Positions 37,484-47,577 are shown, counted from the stretch's first letter. The stretch is DNA of 64,000 bases from Affinundibacterium amnicola (GCF_014284275.1 NZ_JACOFU010000002.1:1-64000), one strand, 5' to 3'. Notes: generated from the sequence alone by a model not told the origin. Numbers and translations: made by a program.

Positions 37484-38494
37484 CTACAGCACTTTCGTCC
37501 CTACCCACCAAGCAATCGCCGCAACGAAAGCCGAAGCTGGGATCGTCAAGACCCATGCCCAGACAATGTTACCGGCAACACCCCAGCGAACAGCAGACAT
37601 TTTCTGAGATGAACCGACACCAACAATAGCACCGGTAATTGTGTGCGTGGTGGAGACAGGAATCCCGAAAATGGTTGCAAAAATCAAAGTAGCAGCACCA
37701 CCCGTTTCTGCACAAAATCCACCCACAGGCTTCAATTTAGTGATTTTCTGTCCCATGGTCTTAACAATACGCCAGCCACCAAACAGTGTTCCAAAGCCTA
37801 TTGCGGCATAACATGAGTAGACGACCCACATTGGTGGCGCAGCATCTGATGCTTTTGAATAACCAGTAGCGATCAATAACATCCAGATAATCGCCATCGT
37901 TTTTTGCGCGTCGTTACCGCCATGCCCCAAACTAAACACAGAGGCAGAAACCAACTGCAATCGCCTAAACCATTTATCGACTTTACTTGGCGTAGATTTT
38001 ACAAACAGCCATGACACAATCAACATCATGAGCGAGCCAAGTAAAAATCCTATTAAAGGAGATAACACAATAAATGAGATGATTTTATACAAACCACCTG
38101 CAATCAGTGTGTCAGTGCCACCTTTCGCTACTGCGGCACCAATCAAACCACCGATCAAAGCATGTGACGACGATGATGGTATACCAAAATACCAAGTCAC
38201 CAAGTTCCAAAACAAAGCACCGATTAATGCACCAAAAATCACATAGTGATCAATGACCGATGGCTCGATCGTTCCTTTGCCGATCGTTTTTGCAACAGAC
38301 AAACTAAATACGAAGAATGCTAAAACATTAAACAAAGCAGCCATCGCGACTGCTTGACCTGGTTTTAATACACCGGTAGACACGACCGTGGCAATCGCAT
38401 TTGCCGCGTCATGAAAACCATTCATAAAATCAAAAAGTAAAGCTAAGATCACTAAAAGAATAATGACCGTAAGAATTGGAGATAAAGTTTCCAT
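37484..38494 (-). CDS. Pit-family inorganic phosphate transporter
   Basis: 336 aa; low-affinity, metal-phosphate/H+ symport in the inner membrane. About ten hydrophobic segments and the PHO-4 signatures: FDFMNGFHDAANAIATVVSTG, the FGIPSSSSHALIGGLIGA loop, LGHGGNDAQKTMAI, and FGIPVSTTHTITGAI. The ATG at 38494 opens the conserved METLSP start; seven residues upstream another ATG exists. It follows the DUF47 gene, its usual partner. Confidence 0.93.
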   Translation of the reverse strand: METLSPILTVIILLVILALLFDFMNGFHDAANAIATVVSTGVLKPGQAVAMAALFNVLAFFVFSLSVAKTIGKGTIEPSVIDHYVIFGALIGALFWNLVTWYFGIPSSSSHALIGGLIGAAVAKGGTDTLIAGGLYKIISFIVLSPLIGFLLGSLMMLIVSWLFVKSTPSKVDKWFRRLQLVSASVFSLGHGGNDAQKTMAIIWMLLIATGYSKASDAAPPMWVVYSCYAAIGFGTLFGGWRIVKTMGQKITKLKPVGGFCAETGGAATLIFATIFGIPVSTTHTITGAIVGVGSSQKMSAVRWGVAGNIVWAWVLTIPASAFVAAIAWWVGTKVL

Positions 38495-38566
38495 AGATGT
38501 GAACTTTCTTTTCATGCATCGTCATGCAGACAATGCAAAAGACAAACAAATTAAAGGGCAAGCAAT

Positions 38567-39193
38567 TTATGCGTTTTCAACAATAATGCCTTCAATAATG
38601 TTCGCCACATCTTCACAACGATCTGTCACGGTCTCTAATATTTCGTAGATCGCTTTCAGCTTAATCAAATTACGTACGTCTGGTTCGTCACGGAACAACT
38701 TCGACATCGCAGCACGCATCACGTGATCTGCATCAGATTCAAGACGGTCAATTTCTTCGCAAATTGTCAGAATTTGACGAGAATTATCCATGTTGTGCAA
38801 CAGCGCTACGGCTTCTTTGACCTTCAACGCACATGCTAAGCACAACTCGGCCAAGCGCTTCGCCTCTGGTGTAATTTCACGAATATCGTATAAGGAAATT
38901 GTTTGTGCCGCATCTTCCAACAAATCCAAAATATCATCCATTTTGGTAATTAATTTATGGATGTCATCACGATCAATTGGCGTGATAAAAGTTTTATGCA
39001 GCAACTCAATCGCTGTATAAGTCACTGTATCCGCTTGCTTTTCGATACTCTCGATCGCATGAACGCGAATTTCCAAATCATCAAAATTGGTCATCAATGC
39101 GACCATCTCTTTCGAACCTTTTACGCACAATTCCGCGTGTTGATTGAAGAGATCAAAAAATTTGCCCTCCGTGGGCATTAATCGTCCAAACAT
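38567..39193 (-). CDS. DUF47 (PhoU-like) protein, Pit accessory
   Basis: 208 aa, all-helical PhoU-related fold. Starts MFGRLMPTEGKFFDLFNQHAE as in most DUF47 proteins; helices carry D/E-rich metal-binding-type motifs (IESIEKQADTVTY, ICEEIDRLESDADHVMR, VTDRCEDVANIIEGI). It lies 72 bp upstream of the Pit transporter gene and is thought to tune its activity. Confidence 0.93.
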   Translation of the reverse strand: MFGRLMPTEGKFFDLFNQHAELCVKGSKEMVALMTNFDDLEIRVHAIESIEKQADTVTYTAIELLHKTFITPIDRDDIHKLITKMDDILDLLEDAAQTISLYDIREITPEAKRLAELCLACALKVKEAVALLHNMDNSRQILTICEEIDRLESDADHVMRAAMSKLFRDEPDVRNLIKLKAIYEILETVTDRCEDVANIIEGIIVENA

Positions 39194-39305
39194 TTTTATT
39201 TCCCTGAAAATAGAAAATTTTTATAATAAGTCTCTGCTTGCCGTGTGCCGGATTGCGGAGATCATCTGACTTAGTGGTTACTGCAAAAAAGAACTACAAA
39301 AACAA

Positions 39306-40703
39306 TTATTCGTTGTCACTGTAAATCGACAATGAACCAATATAATTATCAAACTTCGTGTATTCACCTAAGAAACTCAAACGAACACTACCAATTGGTC
39401 CGTTACGTTGTTTACCGATAATGATTTCAGCCGTACCTTTATCCGGCGAATCAGGGTTATAAACCTGATCGCGATAAATAAACAAAATAACGTCCGCATC
39501 CTGCTCAATCGCGCCCGATTCACGCAAATCGGACATCACAGGACGCTTATTCGGACGCTGTTCAAGTGAACGATTTAACTGAGACAAAGCAATCACCGGA
39601 CATCCCAACTCCTTCGCCAGACCTTTCATACTTCGAGAGATTTCAGAAATCTCGGTGGCACGATTTTCACCACCAGAATTCCCTGACATAAGTTGTAAGT
39701 AATCGATAATAATCAAGCCTAATTTACCGCACTGGCGCGATAGACGACGTGAACGCGCACGTAATTCAATTGAACTCAAAGCTGGCGTTTCATCAATATA
39801 AAACTGCGCTTCGTTCATCTTTTGAATGGCATAGGTTAAACGTGGCCAATCTTCATCAATCAATCGACCTGTACGCAAACGATGCTGATCTAACTTGCCT
39901 ACAGAACCAAGCATACGCATCGCCAACTGCGCCCCACCCATCTCCATAGAGAAAACCGCAACTGGCAGACCACTATCAATCGCCACATTCTCACCAATGT
40001 TAATAGAGAACGCAGTTTTACCCATAGATGGGCGGCCAGCAACAATAATCAAATCGCCAGGTTGCAAGCCCGATGTCATACGATCTAAATCGACAAAACC
40101 GGTCGGAACACCGGTAATATCGCTGGTGTGATCACGGTTATACAATTCATCAATGCGCTCAACAACTTGCGTAAGAAGAGGTTGAATCGCCTGAAAGCCT
40201 TGCGCGCCACGAGAGCCCTCTTCCGCAATGGCAAAAATCTTCGCCTCTGCCTCGTCCAGCATTTGCTTAACTTCTTTGCCTTGCGGATTAAGTGCTTGTC
40301 CAGCGATCTCATCAGCAGCAGTTATCAGTTTTCGTAGTACGCCACGATCTCGAACAATTTCTGCATATCGACGGATATTGGCAGCTGACGGCGTATTTTG
40401 CGCCAAAGCATTCAAATATGTCAGGCCACCAACATCGTCTGCCTTACCCGCCGCATTCAAATAATCAAATACAGTGATTACGTCCGCTGGTCGTGATGAG
40501 TTAATCAGTTTGACAATCGCTTGAAAAATCACACGATGGTCAAAGCGATAAAAATCTTCTTCCCCAATAAAGTCAGCAATCCTATCCCATGCTGCGTTAT
40601 CCAACAGCAAACCACCCAGAACCGATTGTTCTGCTTCGATGGAATGTGGAGGAACGCGGAGTGAATCTAACTGAGGATCAGGTGCATGTTTCATGGTGCG
40701 CAT
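39306..40703 (-). CDS. dnaB: Replicative DNA helicase
   Basis: DnaB is the hexameric 5'-3' helicase of the replication fork. 465 aa. N-terminal primase-interacting domain (PHSIEAEQSVLGGLLLDN), Walker A GRPSMGKTA, Walker B IIIDYLQLM, and arginine-finger region GAIEQDADVILFIYRD. No intein. The ATG at 40703 has AAGG five nt upstream. Last in the rpsF-priB-rpsR-rplI-dnaB order but separated from rplI by a terminator. Confidence 0.98.
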   Translation of the reverse strand: MRTMKHAPDPQLDSLRVPPHSIEAEQSVLGGLLLDNAAWDRIADFIGEEDFYRFDHRVIFQAIVKLINSSRPADVITVFDYLNAAGKADDVGGLTYLNALAQNTPSAANIRRYAEIVRDRGVLRKLITAADEIAGQALNPQGKEVKQMLDEAEAKIFAIAEEGSRGAQGFQAIQPLLTQVVERIDELYNRDHTSDITGVPTGFVDLDRMTSGLQPGDLIIVAGRPSMGKTAFSINIGENVAIDSGLPVAVFSMEMGGAQLAMRMLGSVGKLDQHRLRTGRLIDEDWPRLTYAIQKMNEAQFYIDETPALSSIELRARSRRLSRQCGKLGLIIIDYLQLMSGNSGGENRATEISEISRSMKGLAKELGCPVIALSQLNRSLEQRPNKRPVMSDLRESGAIEQDADVILFIYRDQVYNPDSPDKGTAEIIIGKQRNGPIGSVRLSFLGEYTKFDNYIGSLSIYSDNE

Positions 40704-40824
40704 TATACCTTTTTATTCGAATCCAAAAAAAGAAGAAGTGTGGCAATCAGCACATTCAAAGTTACGAATTTTTTAGGCTGATAACGCTTACATAAGTTAT
40801 TTTTGCAACATCATTTCACCCATA

Positions 40825-40855
40825 AAAAAAGCCGGGAAAACCCGGCTTCTTTTTG
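40825..40855. terminator. Terminator after rplI
   Basis: Stem AGCCGGG (40831-40837)/CCCGGCT (40842-40848) with A- and T-tracts on each side, 20 bp past the rplI stop. Ends the ribosomal operon before dnaB. Confidence 0.9.
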
Positions 40856-40874
40856 CTCTCGAAAGAACTAAAAC

Positions 40875-41327
40875 TTACGCTTGCTCGCCCAATACTGCAA
40901 CGATAACGTCAACGACTACATCAGTGTGCAAAGCCACTGAAACAGAGTGATCGCCTGTTGATTTCAAAGGACCAGCTGGCAGACGCACTTGCGCCTTCTC
41001 AACTGCAAAACCTTGCTTTGTCAACGCTTCAGCGATGTCGAAGTTTGTTACTGAACCGAACAAACGACCATCAACACCTGCTTTTTGGGAAATTTGAACT
41101 GTCAAACCGTTCAATTTTTCGCCTTGCGCTTGCGCTTGCGCCAATTTTGCTGCTGCTGCTTTTTCTAACTCAGCGCGTTTCGCTTCGAATTCAGCGATTG
41201 CAGCTGCTGTTGCACGACGAGCGATACGTTGTGGGATTAAGAAGTTACGAGCGTAACCATCTTTAACACGAACTACATCACCCAAGTTGCCGAGATTAAC
41301 GACTTTATCCATCAAAATAACTTGCAT
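40875..41327 (-). CDS. rplI: 50S ribosomal protein L9
   Basis: 150 aa, the usual length. N-terminal [19 protein letters not shown] and [14 protein letters not shown] rRNA-binding domain, long Ala/Glu/Lys connecting helix, C-terminal domain with [18 protein letters not shown]. Last gene of the rpsF operon. Confidence 0.98.
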   Translation of the reverse strand: MQVILMDKVVNLGNLGDVVRVKDGYARNFLIPQRIARRATAAAIAEFEAKRAELEKAAAAKLAQAQAQGEKLNGLTVQISQKAGVDGRLFGSVTNFDIAEALTKQGFAVEKAQVRLPAGPLKSTGDHSVSVALHTDVVVDVIVAVLGEQA

Positions 41328-41364
41328 ATTTTTCTCCTAATTACGGTCTGCGTTATTCAATGAA

Positions 41365-41649
41365 TTACGCTGTGTGCAGATCAGTGTAAGGCAACAACGC
41401 TAAGTAGCGTGCGCGCTTAACTGCTGTGTCAACTTGACGTTGATACAAAGCTTTAGTACCAGTCAAACGTGCAGGCATAATTTTGCCGTTTTCTTGGATG
41501 AAATCTTTCAATGTATCGATGTCTTTGTAGTCAACTGCAGCTACATGACCCGCTGAGAAGCGGCAGAATTTTTTACGCTTGAACAAAGGATTTTGTTGCT
41601 GACGCTTTTGTTTTAATTTGCTTTTATCAAATTTTTTACCGAATGCCAT
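41365..41649 (-). CDS. rpsR: 30S ribosomal protein S18
   Basis: 94 aa. [22 protein letters not shown] and the C-terminal [29 protein letters not shown] are the S18 signatures. Ten bp separate it from priB. Confidence 0.98.
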   Translation of the reverse strand: MAFGKKFDKSKLKQKRQQQNPLFKRKKFCRFSAGHVAAVDYKDIDTLKDFIQENGKIMPARLTGTKALYQRQVDTAVKRARYLALLPYTDLHTA

Positions 41650-41658
41650 TTTTGGCTC

Positions 41659-41985
41659 CTAATCTAGTAAATTTGTGTCGTTTTCTATGTTGATTTCAGA
41701 TTTCTGAAAGTCAGTAACATGAAAAACGAGACTTTTGCTGTTGCGGTTCTTGCGTGCTAAGAAACCTGTAAAAATCATAGCGACACCCAGTTCAATATCC
41801 AAGAATCGTTTTGAAATTTCGCCTGCAGCAATTGCAGGAACTTCAAATTCAACTTGGCGCTGGCTACCTGCTTGCTCTTGCTTAGAATCGTGCATCAAAG
41901 TTGCAGTGGCGATGGGTATTCCCGCTGGGGTATAACGCAACACCGATTTTTCTACAACTGTGGCGACGACTTTAAGTTGATTCAC
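41659..41985 (-). CDS. priB: Primosomal replication protein N
   Basis: 108 aa, a single-stranded DNA-binding OB-fold of the PriA-dependent replication-restart primosome. N-terminal MNQLKVVATVVEKSVLRYTPAGIPIATATLMH and the FTGFLARKNRNSKSLVFHVTDF end. Position between rpsF and rpsR is characteristic of beta- and gammaproteobacteria. Confidence 0.95.
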   Translation of the reverse strand: MNQLKVVATVVEKSVLRYTPAGIPIATATLMHDSKQEQAGSQRQVEFEVPAIAAGEISKRFLDIELGVAMIFTGFLARKNRNSKSLVFHVTDFQKSEINIENDTNLLD

Positions 41986-42029
41986 AAATTTGTTTTTTTA
42001 CAGTTCTTACACGCTCTTAGTCAAAACTA

Positions 42030-42398
42030 TTAAGCTGCTGGCGCTTCAACGCGTTGTGCCTTAGCAGAATCTTCTTTCTGCACAGACTTCATCATTGGAG
42101 AAGGCGCTGTTTCTGCTTTTTTCATTTTCACTGTGAGGTGACGCAAAACGGCATCATTAAATTTGAATGCTGTTTCCAACTCAAGCAAAGTTTCAGCGTC
42201 GCACTCAATGTTCATGCAAACATAGTGAGCTTTAGCTAATTTTTGAATCATGTAAGCCAATTGACGACGGCCCCAATCTTCAACGCGGTGCACTTGACCG
42301 CCGCGTGTAGTTACGCTAGCTTTGTAGCGTTCGATCATTGCAGGAACTTGCTCGCTTTGATCGGGATGTACGATAAATACGATTTCATAATGACGCAT
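42030..42398 (-). CDS. rpsF: 30S ribosomal protein S6
   Basis: 122 aa. [25 protein letters not shown] start, [21 protein letters not shown] in the middle, and a C-terminal tail with [12 protein letters not shown]. First gene of the operon; AAGGAG lies just before the ATG. Confidence 0.98.
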   Translation of the reverse strand: MRHYEIVFIVHPDQSEQVPAMIERYKASVTTRGGQVHRVEDWGRRQLAYMIQKLAKAHYVCMNIECDAETLLELETAFKFNDAVLRHLTVKMKKAETAPSPMMKSVQKEDSAKAQRVEAPAA

Positions 42399-42640
42399 AA
42401 TTTCTCCTTGTGGACAAAAATAAAGCCTGCCTCGGCGTCAAGACGAGTGCAGGAAGAGGACAGCCCACGATGATAACGCACTTTTCATCCACAATCAAGC
42501 GCCTAGCACATCTTGTATATTACAAACCACCTCAAAACACACTCATCAAGCCTTTATCTCTATCGAAATTTCACAATCTCGCTTTCAATTCGCATATTTA
42601 ACTCTAAATAAGTACAAAATAACTTGCATTCAATCATTTA

Positions 42641-42656
42641 CTGTATAAAAATACAG
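42641..42656. promoter_or_regulatory. LexA operator 1 (SOS box)
   Basis: CTGTATAAAAATACAG, a perfect CTGT-N8-ACAG SOS box 33 bp upstream of the lexA start. Confidence 0.93.
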
Positions 42657-42657
42657 T

Positions 42658-42673
42658 CTGCTTATATATACAG
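42658..42673. promoter_or_regulatory. LexA operator 2 (SOS box)
   Basis: CTGCTTATATATACAG, one mismatch from the consensus, one base after operator 1. Tandem boxes are usual for autoregulated lexA genes. Confidence 0.85.
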
Positions 42674-42689
42674 CTGAATTGGAATTCAT

Positions 42690-43343
42690 ATGCTCAAACT
42701 GACTGCACGCCAAGAACAAATTCTGAATTTGATTAAAGATGCCATTCAAAACACAGGCTTCCCCCCTACTCGTGCGGAAATTGCCAACGAATTAGGATTT
42801 CGCTCAACGAACGCTGCGGAAGAACACTTACAGGCTCTTGCTCGTAAAGGTGTAATCGAAATCGCGGCAGGGACATCACGCGGCATACGACTACTTGACT
42901 CGGAGTTATCTGGAACGATGCCAAGCCAGCAAATGGCTCTGCCGCACCCCGCCTTAATGCAATTAAGTTTGCCCTTGGTTGGTCGAGTTGCTGCAGGCTC
43001 ACCAATATTGGCGACCGAGCACGTTGAATCAACTTACCATGTTGATCCATCTTTATTCTCCGCAAAGCCAGATTTTCTCCTCAGAGTTCGCGGCTTATCC
43101 ATGCGTGACATTGGAATCATGGATGGTGATTTACTAGCAGTAAAGAAAACAGATAGTGCGCGTAATGGACAAATCGTTGTAGCACGCATTGGAGATGATG
43201 TCACTGTAAAGCGATACGTTAAAACAGCGACAGGAATAGAATTACATCCAGAGAATTCAGAATTCTCACCGATTATCGTCAATGAAAGCGAACAAGACTT
43301 CGCTCTTGAAGGTTTGGCTGTTGGTTTAATGCGTAGTTGGTAA
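42690..43343 (+). CDS. lexA: LexA repressor
   Basis: LexA represses the SOS regulon and self-cleaves when stimulated by RecA filaments. 217 aa. N-terminal winged helix ([40 protein letters not shown]), cleavage site A102-G103 (VAAGSP), and S24 catalytic residues S137 (GLSMRD) and K174 (VTVKRY). Two SOS boxes lie upstream, so it represses itself. Confidence 0.98.
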   Translation: MLKLTARQEQILNLIKDAIQNTGFPPTRAEIANELGFRSTNAAEEHLQALARKGVIEIAAGTSRGIRLLDSELSGTMPSQQMALPHPALMQLSLPLVGRVAAGSPILATEHVESTYHVDPSLFSAKPDFLLRVRGLSMRDIGIMDGDLLAVKKTDSARNGQIVVARIGDDVTVKRYVKTATGIELHPENSEFSPIIVNESEQDFALEGLAVGLMRSW

Positions 43344-43378
43344 TCGCTAAAGATCGTTTTGATTCATTCTTTTCTGTC

Positions 43379-43404
43379 AGCGGCAATTGCGTTCAATTGC
43401 CGCT
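43379..43404. terminator. Hairpin 36 bp after lexA
   Basis: Perfect 11 bp stem AGCGGCAATTG/CAATTGCCGCT with loop CGTT. No T-tract on the plus strand, so it is terminator-like in stem only. Confidence 0.45.
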
Positions 43405-43438
43405 CGTCAAAGTAACTTTTCTCACCAGCAGAAAATAG

Positions 43439-43478
43439 CAAGTGCCGAATTTCAAAATAGTTTGAAATTCGGCACTTG
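43439..43478. repeat. 18 bp perfect inverted repeat between lexA and the permease gene
   Basis: Arms 43439-43456 and 43461-43478 are exact reverse complements around a 4 nt loop (ATAG). It lies between converging genes and could block transcription from both sides, but neither strand has a proper T-tract. Confidence 0.7.
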
Positions 43479-43593
43479 TACATAATCCATTATCGTTAAA
43501 AATCATTTCTTGAGTTCGCTTATTGCGCTGAATCGAGCTGCGTTAATAAATCAAACCCACAGCATCAGAACGGCAATCATTTCAGAACTCTAC

Positions 43594-44985
43594 TCACCAA
43601 TTTAATTGACAGGCAATTGTCAGCATAATTAAAGCCAATATAAAGTAAATTACCTGCAAAGGAATCATCCACTTTGCCCAAGTCACCCAAGGGATACGCG
43701 CTAAAGCCAGAACACCAACGGTAATGCCTGAAGTGGGAATCATAGGCGTGGTGAATTCTCCGAATTGAAAAGCCAACACCGCAGTTTGACGTGAGACACC
43801 AACCAGGTCCGACAAGGGTGCCATGATAGGCATCGTCAAGGCCGCCTGCCCGCTACCAGAATGAATAAAAAAGTTAATCACGGACTGAATCACAAACATT
43901 TTGTGAGCCGCAAACACGGGATTCGCAGATTGCACTAAGGGCGTCAAATGAAACAACATAGTGTCGATAATATGCGCATCACGCGCCAAAATCATGGTGC
44001 CACGCGCCAATGCGATCACCAAGGCGGTTGTAATTAAATCTTTGGCACCCTGAATAAAAGCATCGACAAATTCATCCGTGCTCAAACGCCCGACAATGCC
44101 AACCAAGATGGCCATCACCAAAAATAAAGCAGCAATTTCATTGATGAACCACTCATATTTCACCACGCCGAAAACCATTACACCCAAAGTCGCAACAAAC
44201 ATCAACAACACAGCTTTATGAGTGACAGTCACACCTTCAAAGGTGGTTAGTTCATCGTCTTGCTTTTGCGAACGACGCTCTTGATCAATCGCATAGGTCG
44301 GTGATAATTGTGGATTTTTTTTAATTCTTGCTGCGTACCACATCAAAAATACAATCGTCAACGCAGTCGCCAAAGCCCACACGATCAGACGAAAGCCAAT
44401 ACCGGAAAATACGGGCACTCCAGCGATACCCTGTGCAATACCCACATTAAATGGATTTAAAAATGCAGCGGCAAACCCAACTTGGGAGCCGACAAATGGG
44501 ATCGATACACCGACGATGGAGTCATACCCTAAAGCCAAAGCTAAGGGAATAAAAATCATCACGAAAGGAATCGCCTCCTCAGCCATACCAAAACTGGCGC
44601 CGCCCAGTGAAAACAAAGTCACAAATACCGGAATAATCATGACTCTCACCAGAGCTGAGCGCGTATGTGCTTGCGCTACTGATTTGATCATAGAATCGAT
44701 CGCCTGCGTTTTCTGCAAAACAGCAAAAGCACCGCCAACAATCAAGACAAAGCCGATAATTAAAGCGGCTTCTACAAAGCCTTTAATTGGCGACATCATC
44801 AAATCAACAAATCCTTGCGGATTACTGGCGACATAGTGAAATGAACTTGGATCAATAACAGTTTTGCCGTTGATCACTTGGGTTTCATATTTGCCGCCGG
44901 GTACAAACCAAGTGGAAATTGCGAGTATCGCCAACAGTGCAAACAGCAGCACGAAGGTATTGGGCATTCTGATTTTTTTTAACAT
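43594..44985 (-). CDS. YfcC/DcuC-type membrane permease
   Basis: 463 aa with about 12 hydrophobic segments, matching the YfcC family (C4-dicarboxylate/basic amino acid-type permeases of the IT superfamily). Notable: GASFGMAEEAIPFVMIFIPL and NFFIHSGSGQAALTMPIMAPL, the two pseudo-repeat loops with conserved polar residues. A longer reading frame starts at 45126, but the ATG at 44985 is preceded by CGGAGAC at 8 nt and opens directly before the first membrane segment. It lies 43 bp after the AstE/AspA-type hydrolase gene, so it probably imports that enzyme's substrate; the substrate itself is inferred (aspartyl dipeptide or amino acid). Confidence 0.82.
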   Translation of the reverse strand: MLKKIRMPNTFVLLFALLAILAISTWFVPGGKYETQVINGKTVIDPSSFHYVASNPQGFVDLMMSPIKGFVEAALIIGFVLIVGGAFAVLQKTQAIDSMIKSVAQAHTRSALVRVMIIPVFVTLFSLGGASFGMAEEAIPFVMIFIPLALALGYDSIVGVSIPFVGSQVGFAAAFLNPFNVGIAQGIAGVPVFSGIGFRLIVWALATALTIVFLMWYAARIKKNPQLSPTYAIDQERRSQKQDDELTTFEGVTVTHKAVLLMFVATLGVMVFGVVKYEWFINEIAALFLVMAILVGIVGRLSTDEFVDAFIQGAKDLITTALVIALARGTMILARDAHIIDTMLFHLTPLVQSANPVFAAHKMFVIQSVINFFIHSGSGQAALTMPIMAPLSDLVGVSRQTAVLAFQFGEFTTPMIPTSGITVGVLALARIPWVTWAKWMIPLQVIYFILALIMLTIACQLNW

Positions 44986-45028
44986 ACTAAGTCTCCGAAT
45001 TTCGTTTTGAAGCTTGGTTTCTAGCAAT

Positions 45029-46156
45029 TTACATCGACAGCAAATTGCCGCTGCGATAGGCAAACGCGCCGGCAACTTTCGCCACACGCATCCCATGTTG
45101 CGCATAACGTCGGGCGACTCTCGCATACAGAACGCCCGCGACGCTAGAAATCATAGGCGTTACAGTGCCACTAATCGGATCAATCACGTCACCAATTGAT
45201 TCGCCAGCGGCAATCATGTCACCAGTGTTTTTGGTGAACACCAAAGCTCCCGCGTGAGGTGCGGCAATAGGTTCTGAACCTTCCAGTGGCGTTGCTTGGC
45301 AAATCGCTGCTGGCATCGGTGCGGCTACACCTTTGATGTGACCTGCTTGTATCAAAAATTGGAGAATGGCATCGGCATCTTGCTGGGCGAAACTATGTGC
45401 CAAATCACTCTCACCACGCAGTTCAATGGTGACAGCCTGACAGCCCAAAGCAATTGGTGTTTCCACACCAAAATGCTGCGCCAATTCCCACCAATGACGC
45501 GAGCAAGATTCATCAAAGGGATCATCACCAGAAAGTACCGACACCAACAGGGCTTGCGCGCCCAAATAGCGCGCTAAAGGGATGGTGGCATCGGCCAAGG
45601 GCGTGCCAGTGTAAAGATGCATCACTGCTTGATTGTCGCAATGCAGATCGAGCACAATGTCGGCATCAATAGCTAAAGTTTGTAGCGTCTTTTTGAGCGC
45701 TGCGGCTTCATTTGCTGGCTGCCACTGCGCCAATATGGCGAGAGCTTCGTGGCGGATTAACGCAATATTTTCAGCCGCATCCGCACCCAAGCGACTAGTT
45801 AATTTCTCTACTAGTGCTGGAGTCAAATACTGATATCCACGATTAAAATTAATTCCCGTTGCCAGATCAAATCGTCCAAATGCGCTTCCCTGTATGTCTT
45901 GTGCCAAGCCTATCGGATTCGCAACTGGAACCAATACAATTTCCCCCACAATCGCATCCGCTTGTTCTAAAGCCTGCAAGCGCTGTCGCAAATAATGACT
46001 GACCAACATGCCTGGAATTTCGTCCGCATGCAAGGAAGACTGGATATACACTTTCTTAGCATCCTGATTGTTGCTGGCACGACCAAAATGCAGGCTCGTA
46101 ATTTGCCGCGTAGTGCCTGCACTAATCGCTGGCAAGGGATGGTTTTCTATTCGCAT
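45029..46156 (-). CDS. Succinylglutamate desuccinylase/aspartoacylase-family metallohydrolase
   Basis: 375 aa. Zinc ligands H43 and E46 (SSLHADEIPG), H172 (LDLHCDN) and a likely catalytic E245 (VTIELRGES) match the AstE/AspA branch of the M14-like fold. The C-terminal ~90 residues (PHAGALVFTKNTGDMIAAGESIGDVIDP) form the biotinyl/barrel-sandwich-like domain common in this branch. AstE removes succinate from succinylglutamate and AspA deacylates acetylaspartate; no other arginine-succinyltransferase pathway gene is near, so I favour an acyl- or aspartyl-peptide substrate linked with the cyanophycinase gene 4 kb away. No signal peptide, so it acts in the cytoplasm. Confidence 0.85.
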   Translation of the reverse strand: MRIENHPLPAISAGTTRQITSLHFGRASNNQDAKKVYIQSSLHADEIPGMLVSHYLRQRLQALEQADAIVGEIVLVPVANPIGLAQDIQGSAFGRFDLATGINFNRGYQYLTPALVEKLTSRLGADAAENIALIRHEALAILAQWQPANEAAALKKTLQTLAIDADIVLDLHCDNQAVMHLYTGTPLADATIPLARYLGAQALLVSVLSGDDPFDESCSRHWWELAQHFGVETPIALGCQAVTIELRGESDLAHSFAQQDADAILQFLIQAGHIKGVAAPMPAAICQATPLEGSEPIAAPHAGALVFTKNTGDMIAAGESIGDVIDPISGTVTPMISSVAGVLYARVARRYAQHGMRVAKVAGAFAYRSGNLLSM

Positions 46157-46509
46157 AGTTCGGTACTCTCTCTTTTTTCAATCACTACAAAATTCTGATG
46201 ATGACGCTCATGCTAACTGCGATGCTGATTTAATCGCATGCACTTGCCCAATTTCACGCCTCCCCTGCCACATCGCTCGCACTATTATCCTAAATTCCTC
46301 GTCGCTTGATGAAAATGTAATCCGCAAGGTTTTTCAAAGCAGGCATCTGCAACAAATCAAACGCCAAATAAACTAAACAACAATTTTATGTCTGATTTTT
46401 TACACATTCTATCTTTATGAAAAAAATCTGACAATAACTATTGAAATTTATTTTGATTCGTTCTAAAGTTCGTCATCGAGATTGTTCAGAATTTTTCAAA
46501 ATTAAGAAA
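46157..46509. promoter_or_regulatory. Divergent control region of the putative cyanophycin locus
   Basis: 353 bp between the hydrolase gene (leftward) and the RpiR-type regulator gene (rightward), AT-rich toward the regulator. It contains an 8 bp inverted repeat GATTTTTT (46394-46401)/AAAAAATC (46421-46428), a possible operator. No convincing -35/-10 pair was singled out. Confidence 0.4.
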
Positions 46510-47463
46510 ATGAAAAAAAACCTTACACCAACCGAATCAAACTCACCCGATCTGGCTTTTGCGAAATCAAGTCTGGGTGAAGCGTTGATGGCGCAGTTAA
46601 AAGAAGGCTCGTCTTCATATAAACGGATTGCTGACTACCTATTACGTAACCAAGTTAAAGTGACTGCGCTGGGTATTGAAGACATGGCCGAACAATGCGA
46701 AGTCTCGACCGCGACCATCAGTCGTTTTGCTCGCGATCTTAATTTTGCCAACTATGCGGCGCTCAAAAATAAGATCGCTGAGACTGTGCAAGAAATCTTC
46801 TCACCGGTAGAAAAACTGCGTAACACCATAGAAGGTCGAAAGAACGCATCGTCACCGATGGCAGCCAGTTTGCAATCGGCACTGGCGAATATTAATGCGG
46901 CGAGTCAAGGCATCAACGACGAGCAAATTGATCAGGTCATCACACGCTTAGCCAAAGCAGCTACCGTCTACATTATGGGTTTTGGTATCAGCTCTCATTT
47001 GGCTGGCATCTTAGCATTGCATCTGCAGCCTTATTGCAACCGTGTCGTTGAAGTCGTCGCCTATGGTGGAACCGAAGTCGCCGCAGGCAATTTGGCAAAC
47101 ATTACCGACAAAGATGTTTTGATCGTCATTTCATTTCCACGCTATGCCTTAGATGTGATACGTCTCACCGAATTCGCACGTAAACATTCTACTTGTATTG
47201 TCGCAATCACCGATTCATCTGCATCACCAATCGCGCAACTTGGCGACTATTTATTATTAGCACCTAGTAACCACGCTGTGTTGGCAAGTAGTTCCAGCGC
47301 AGCAACCGCCGTCATCGAAGCATTGGTTAGCAGCATGATGGTATCCAACAAGAAAAATGTCGAGAAAGCGATCCGTTTAACAGAAGCGCTCTCAGGCTAT
47401 TTACACAATAACGATAACACCTCAAGAACCACGCAACTGGAAAGTCGCAAGACGAAAAAGTAG
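46510..47463 (+). CDS. RpiR/MurR-family transcriptional regulator
   Basis: 317 aa. N-terminal HTH_6 domain (residues ~20-95: YKRIADYLLRNQVKVTALGIEDMAEQCEVSTATISRFARDL) and a C-terminal SIS sugar-isomerase-like ligand domain (~125-265: VYIMGFGISSHLAGILALHL, VLIVISFPRYALDVIRLTEFA, CIVAITDSSASPIAQLGDYLL). I use the ATG at 46510; a TTG-initiated extension to 46441 is possible but unsupported. It faces the hydrolase-permease pair and precedes the receptor and cyanophycinase genes, so it likely controls both sides. Confidence 0.9.
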   Translation: MKKNLTPTESNSPDLAFAKSSLGEALMAQLKEGSSSYKRIADYLLRNQVKVTALGIEDMAEQCEVSTATISRFARDLNFANYAALKNKIAETVQEIFSPVEKLRNTIEGRKNASSPMAASLQSALANINAASQGINDEQIDQVITRLAKAATVYIMGFGISSHLAGILALHLQPYCNRVVEVVAYGGTEVAAGNLANITDKDVLIVISFPRYALDVIRLTEFARKHSTCIVAITDSSASPIAQLGDYLLLAPSNHAVLASSSSAATAVIEALVSSMMVSNKKNVEKAIRLTEALSGYLHNNDNTSRTTQLESRKTKK

Positions 47464-47577
47464 CTCCCCTCCCCTAACTTCAACAGCTAACGAGCATTTG
47501 AAACAGTGCTCGATAGGGGGCACTTTTTCGCCAATTTTTTAGGCACACTTTTTTAAAAAACTGAGGAGTACAAAGAA

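Noticed and set aside
44986..45126. Extended N-terminus for the YfcC-type permease
   Set aside because: It overlaps the end of the hydrolase gene, has Cys/Arg-rich composition, and a good ribosome-binding site precedes the inner ATG.
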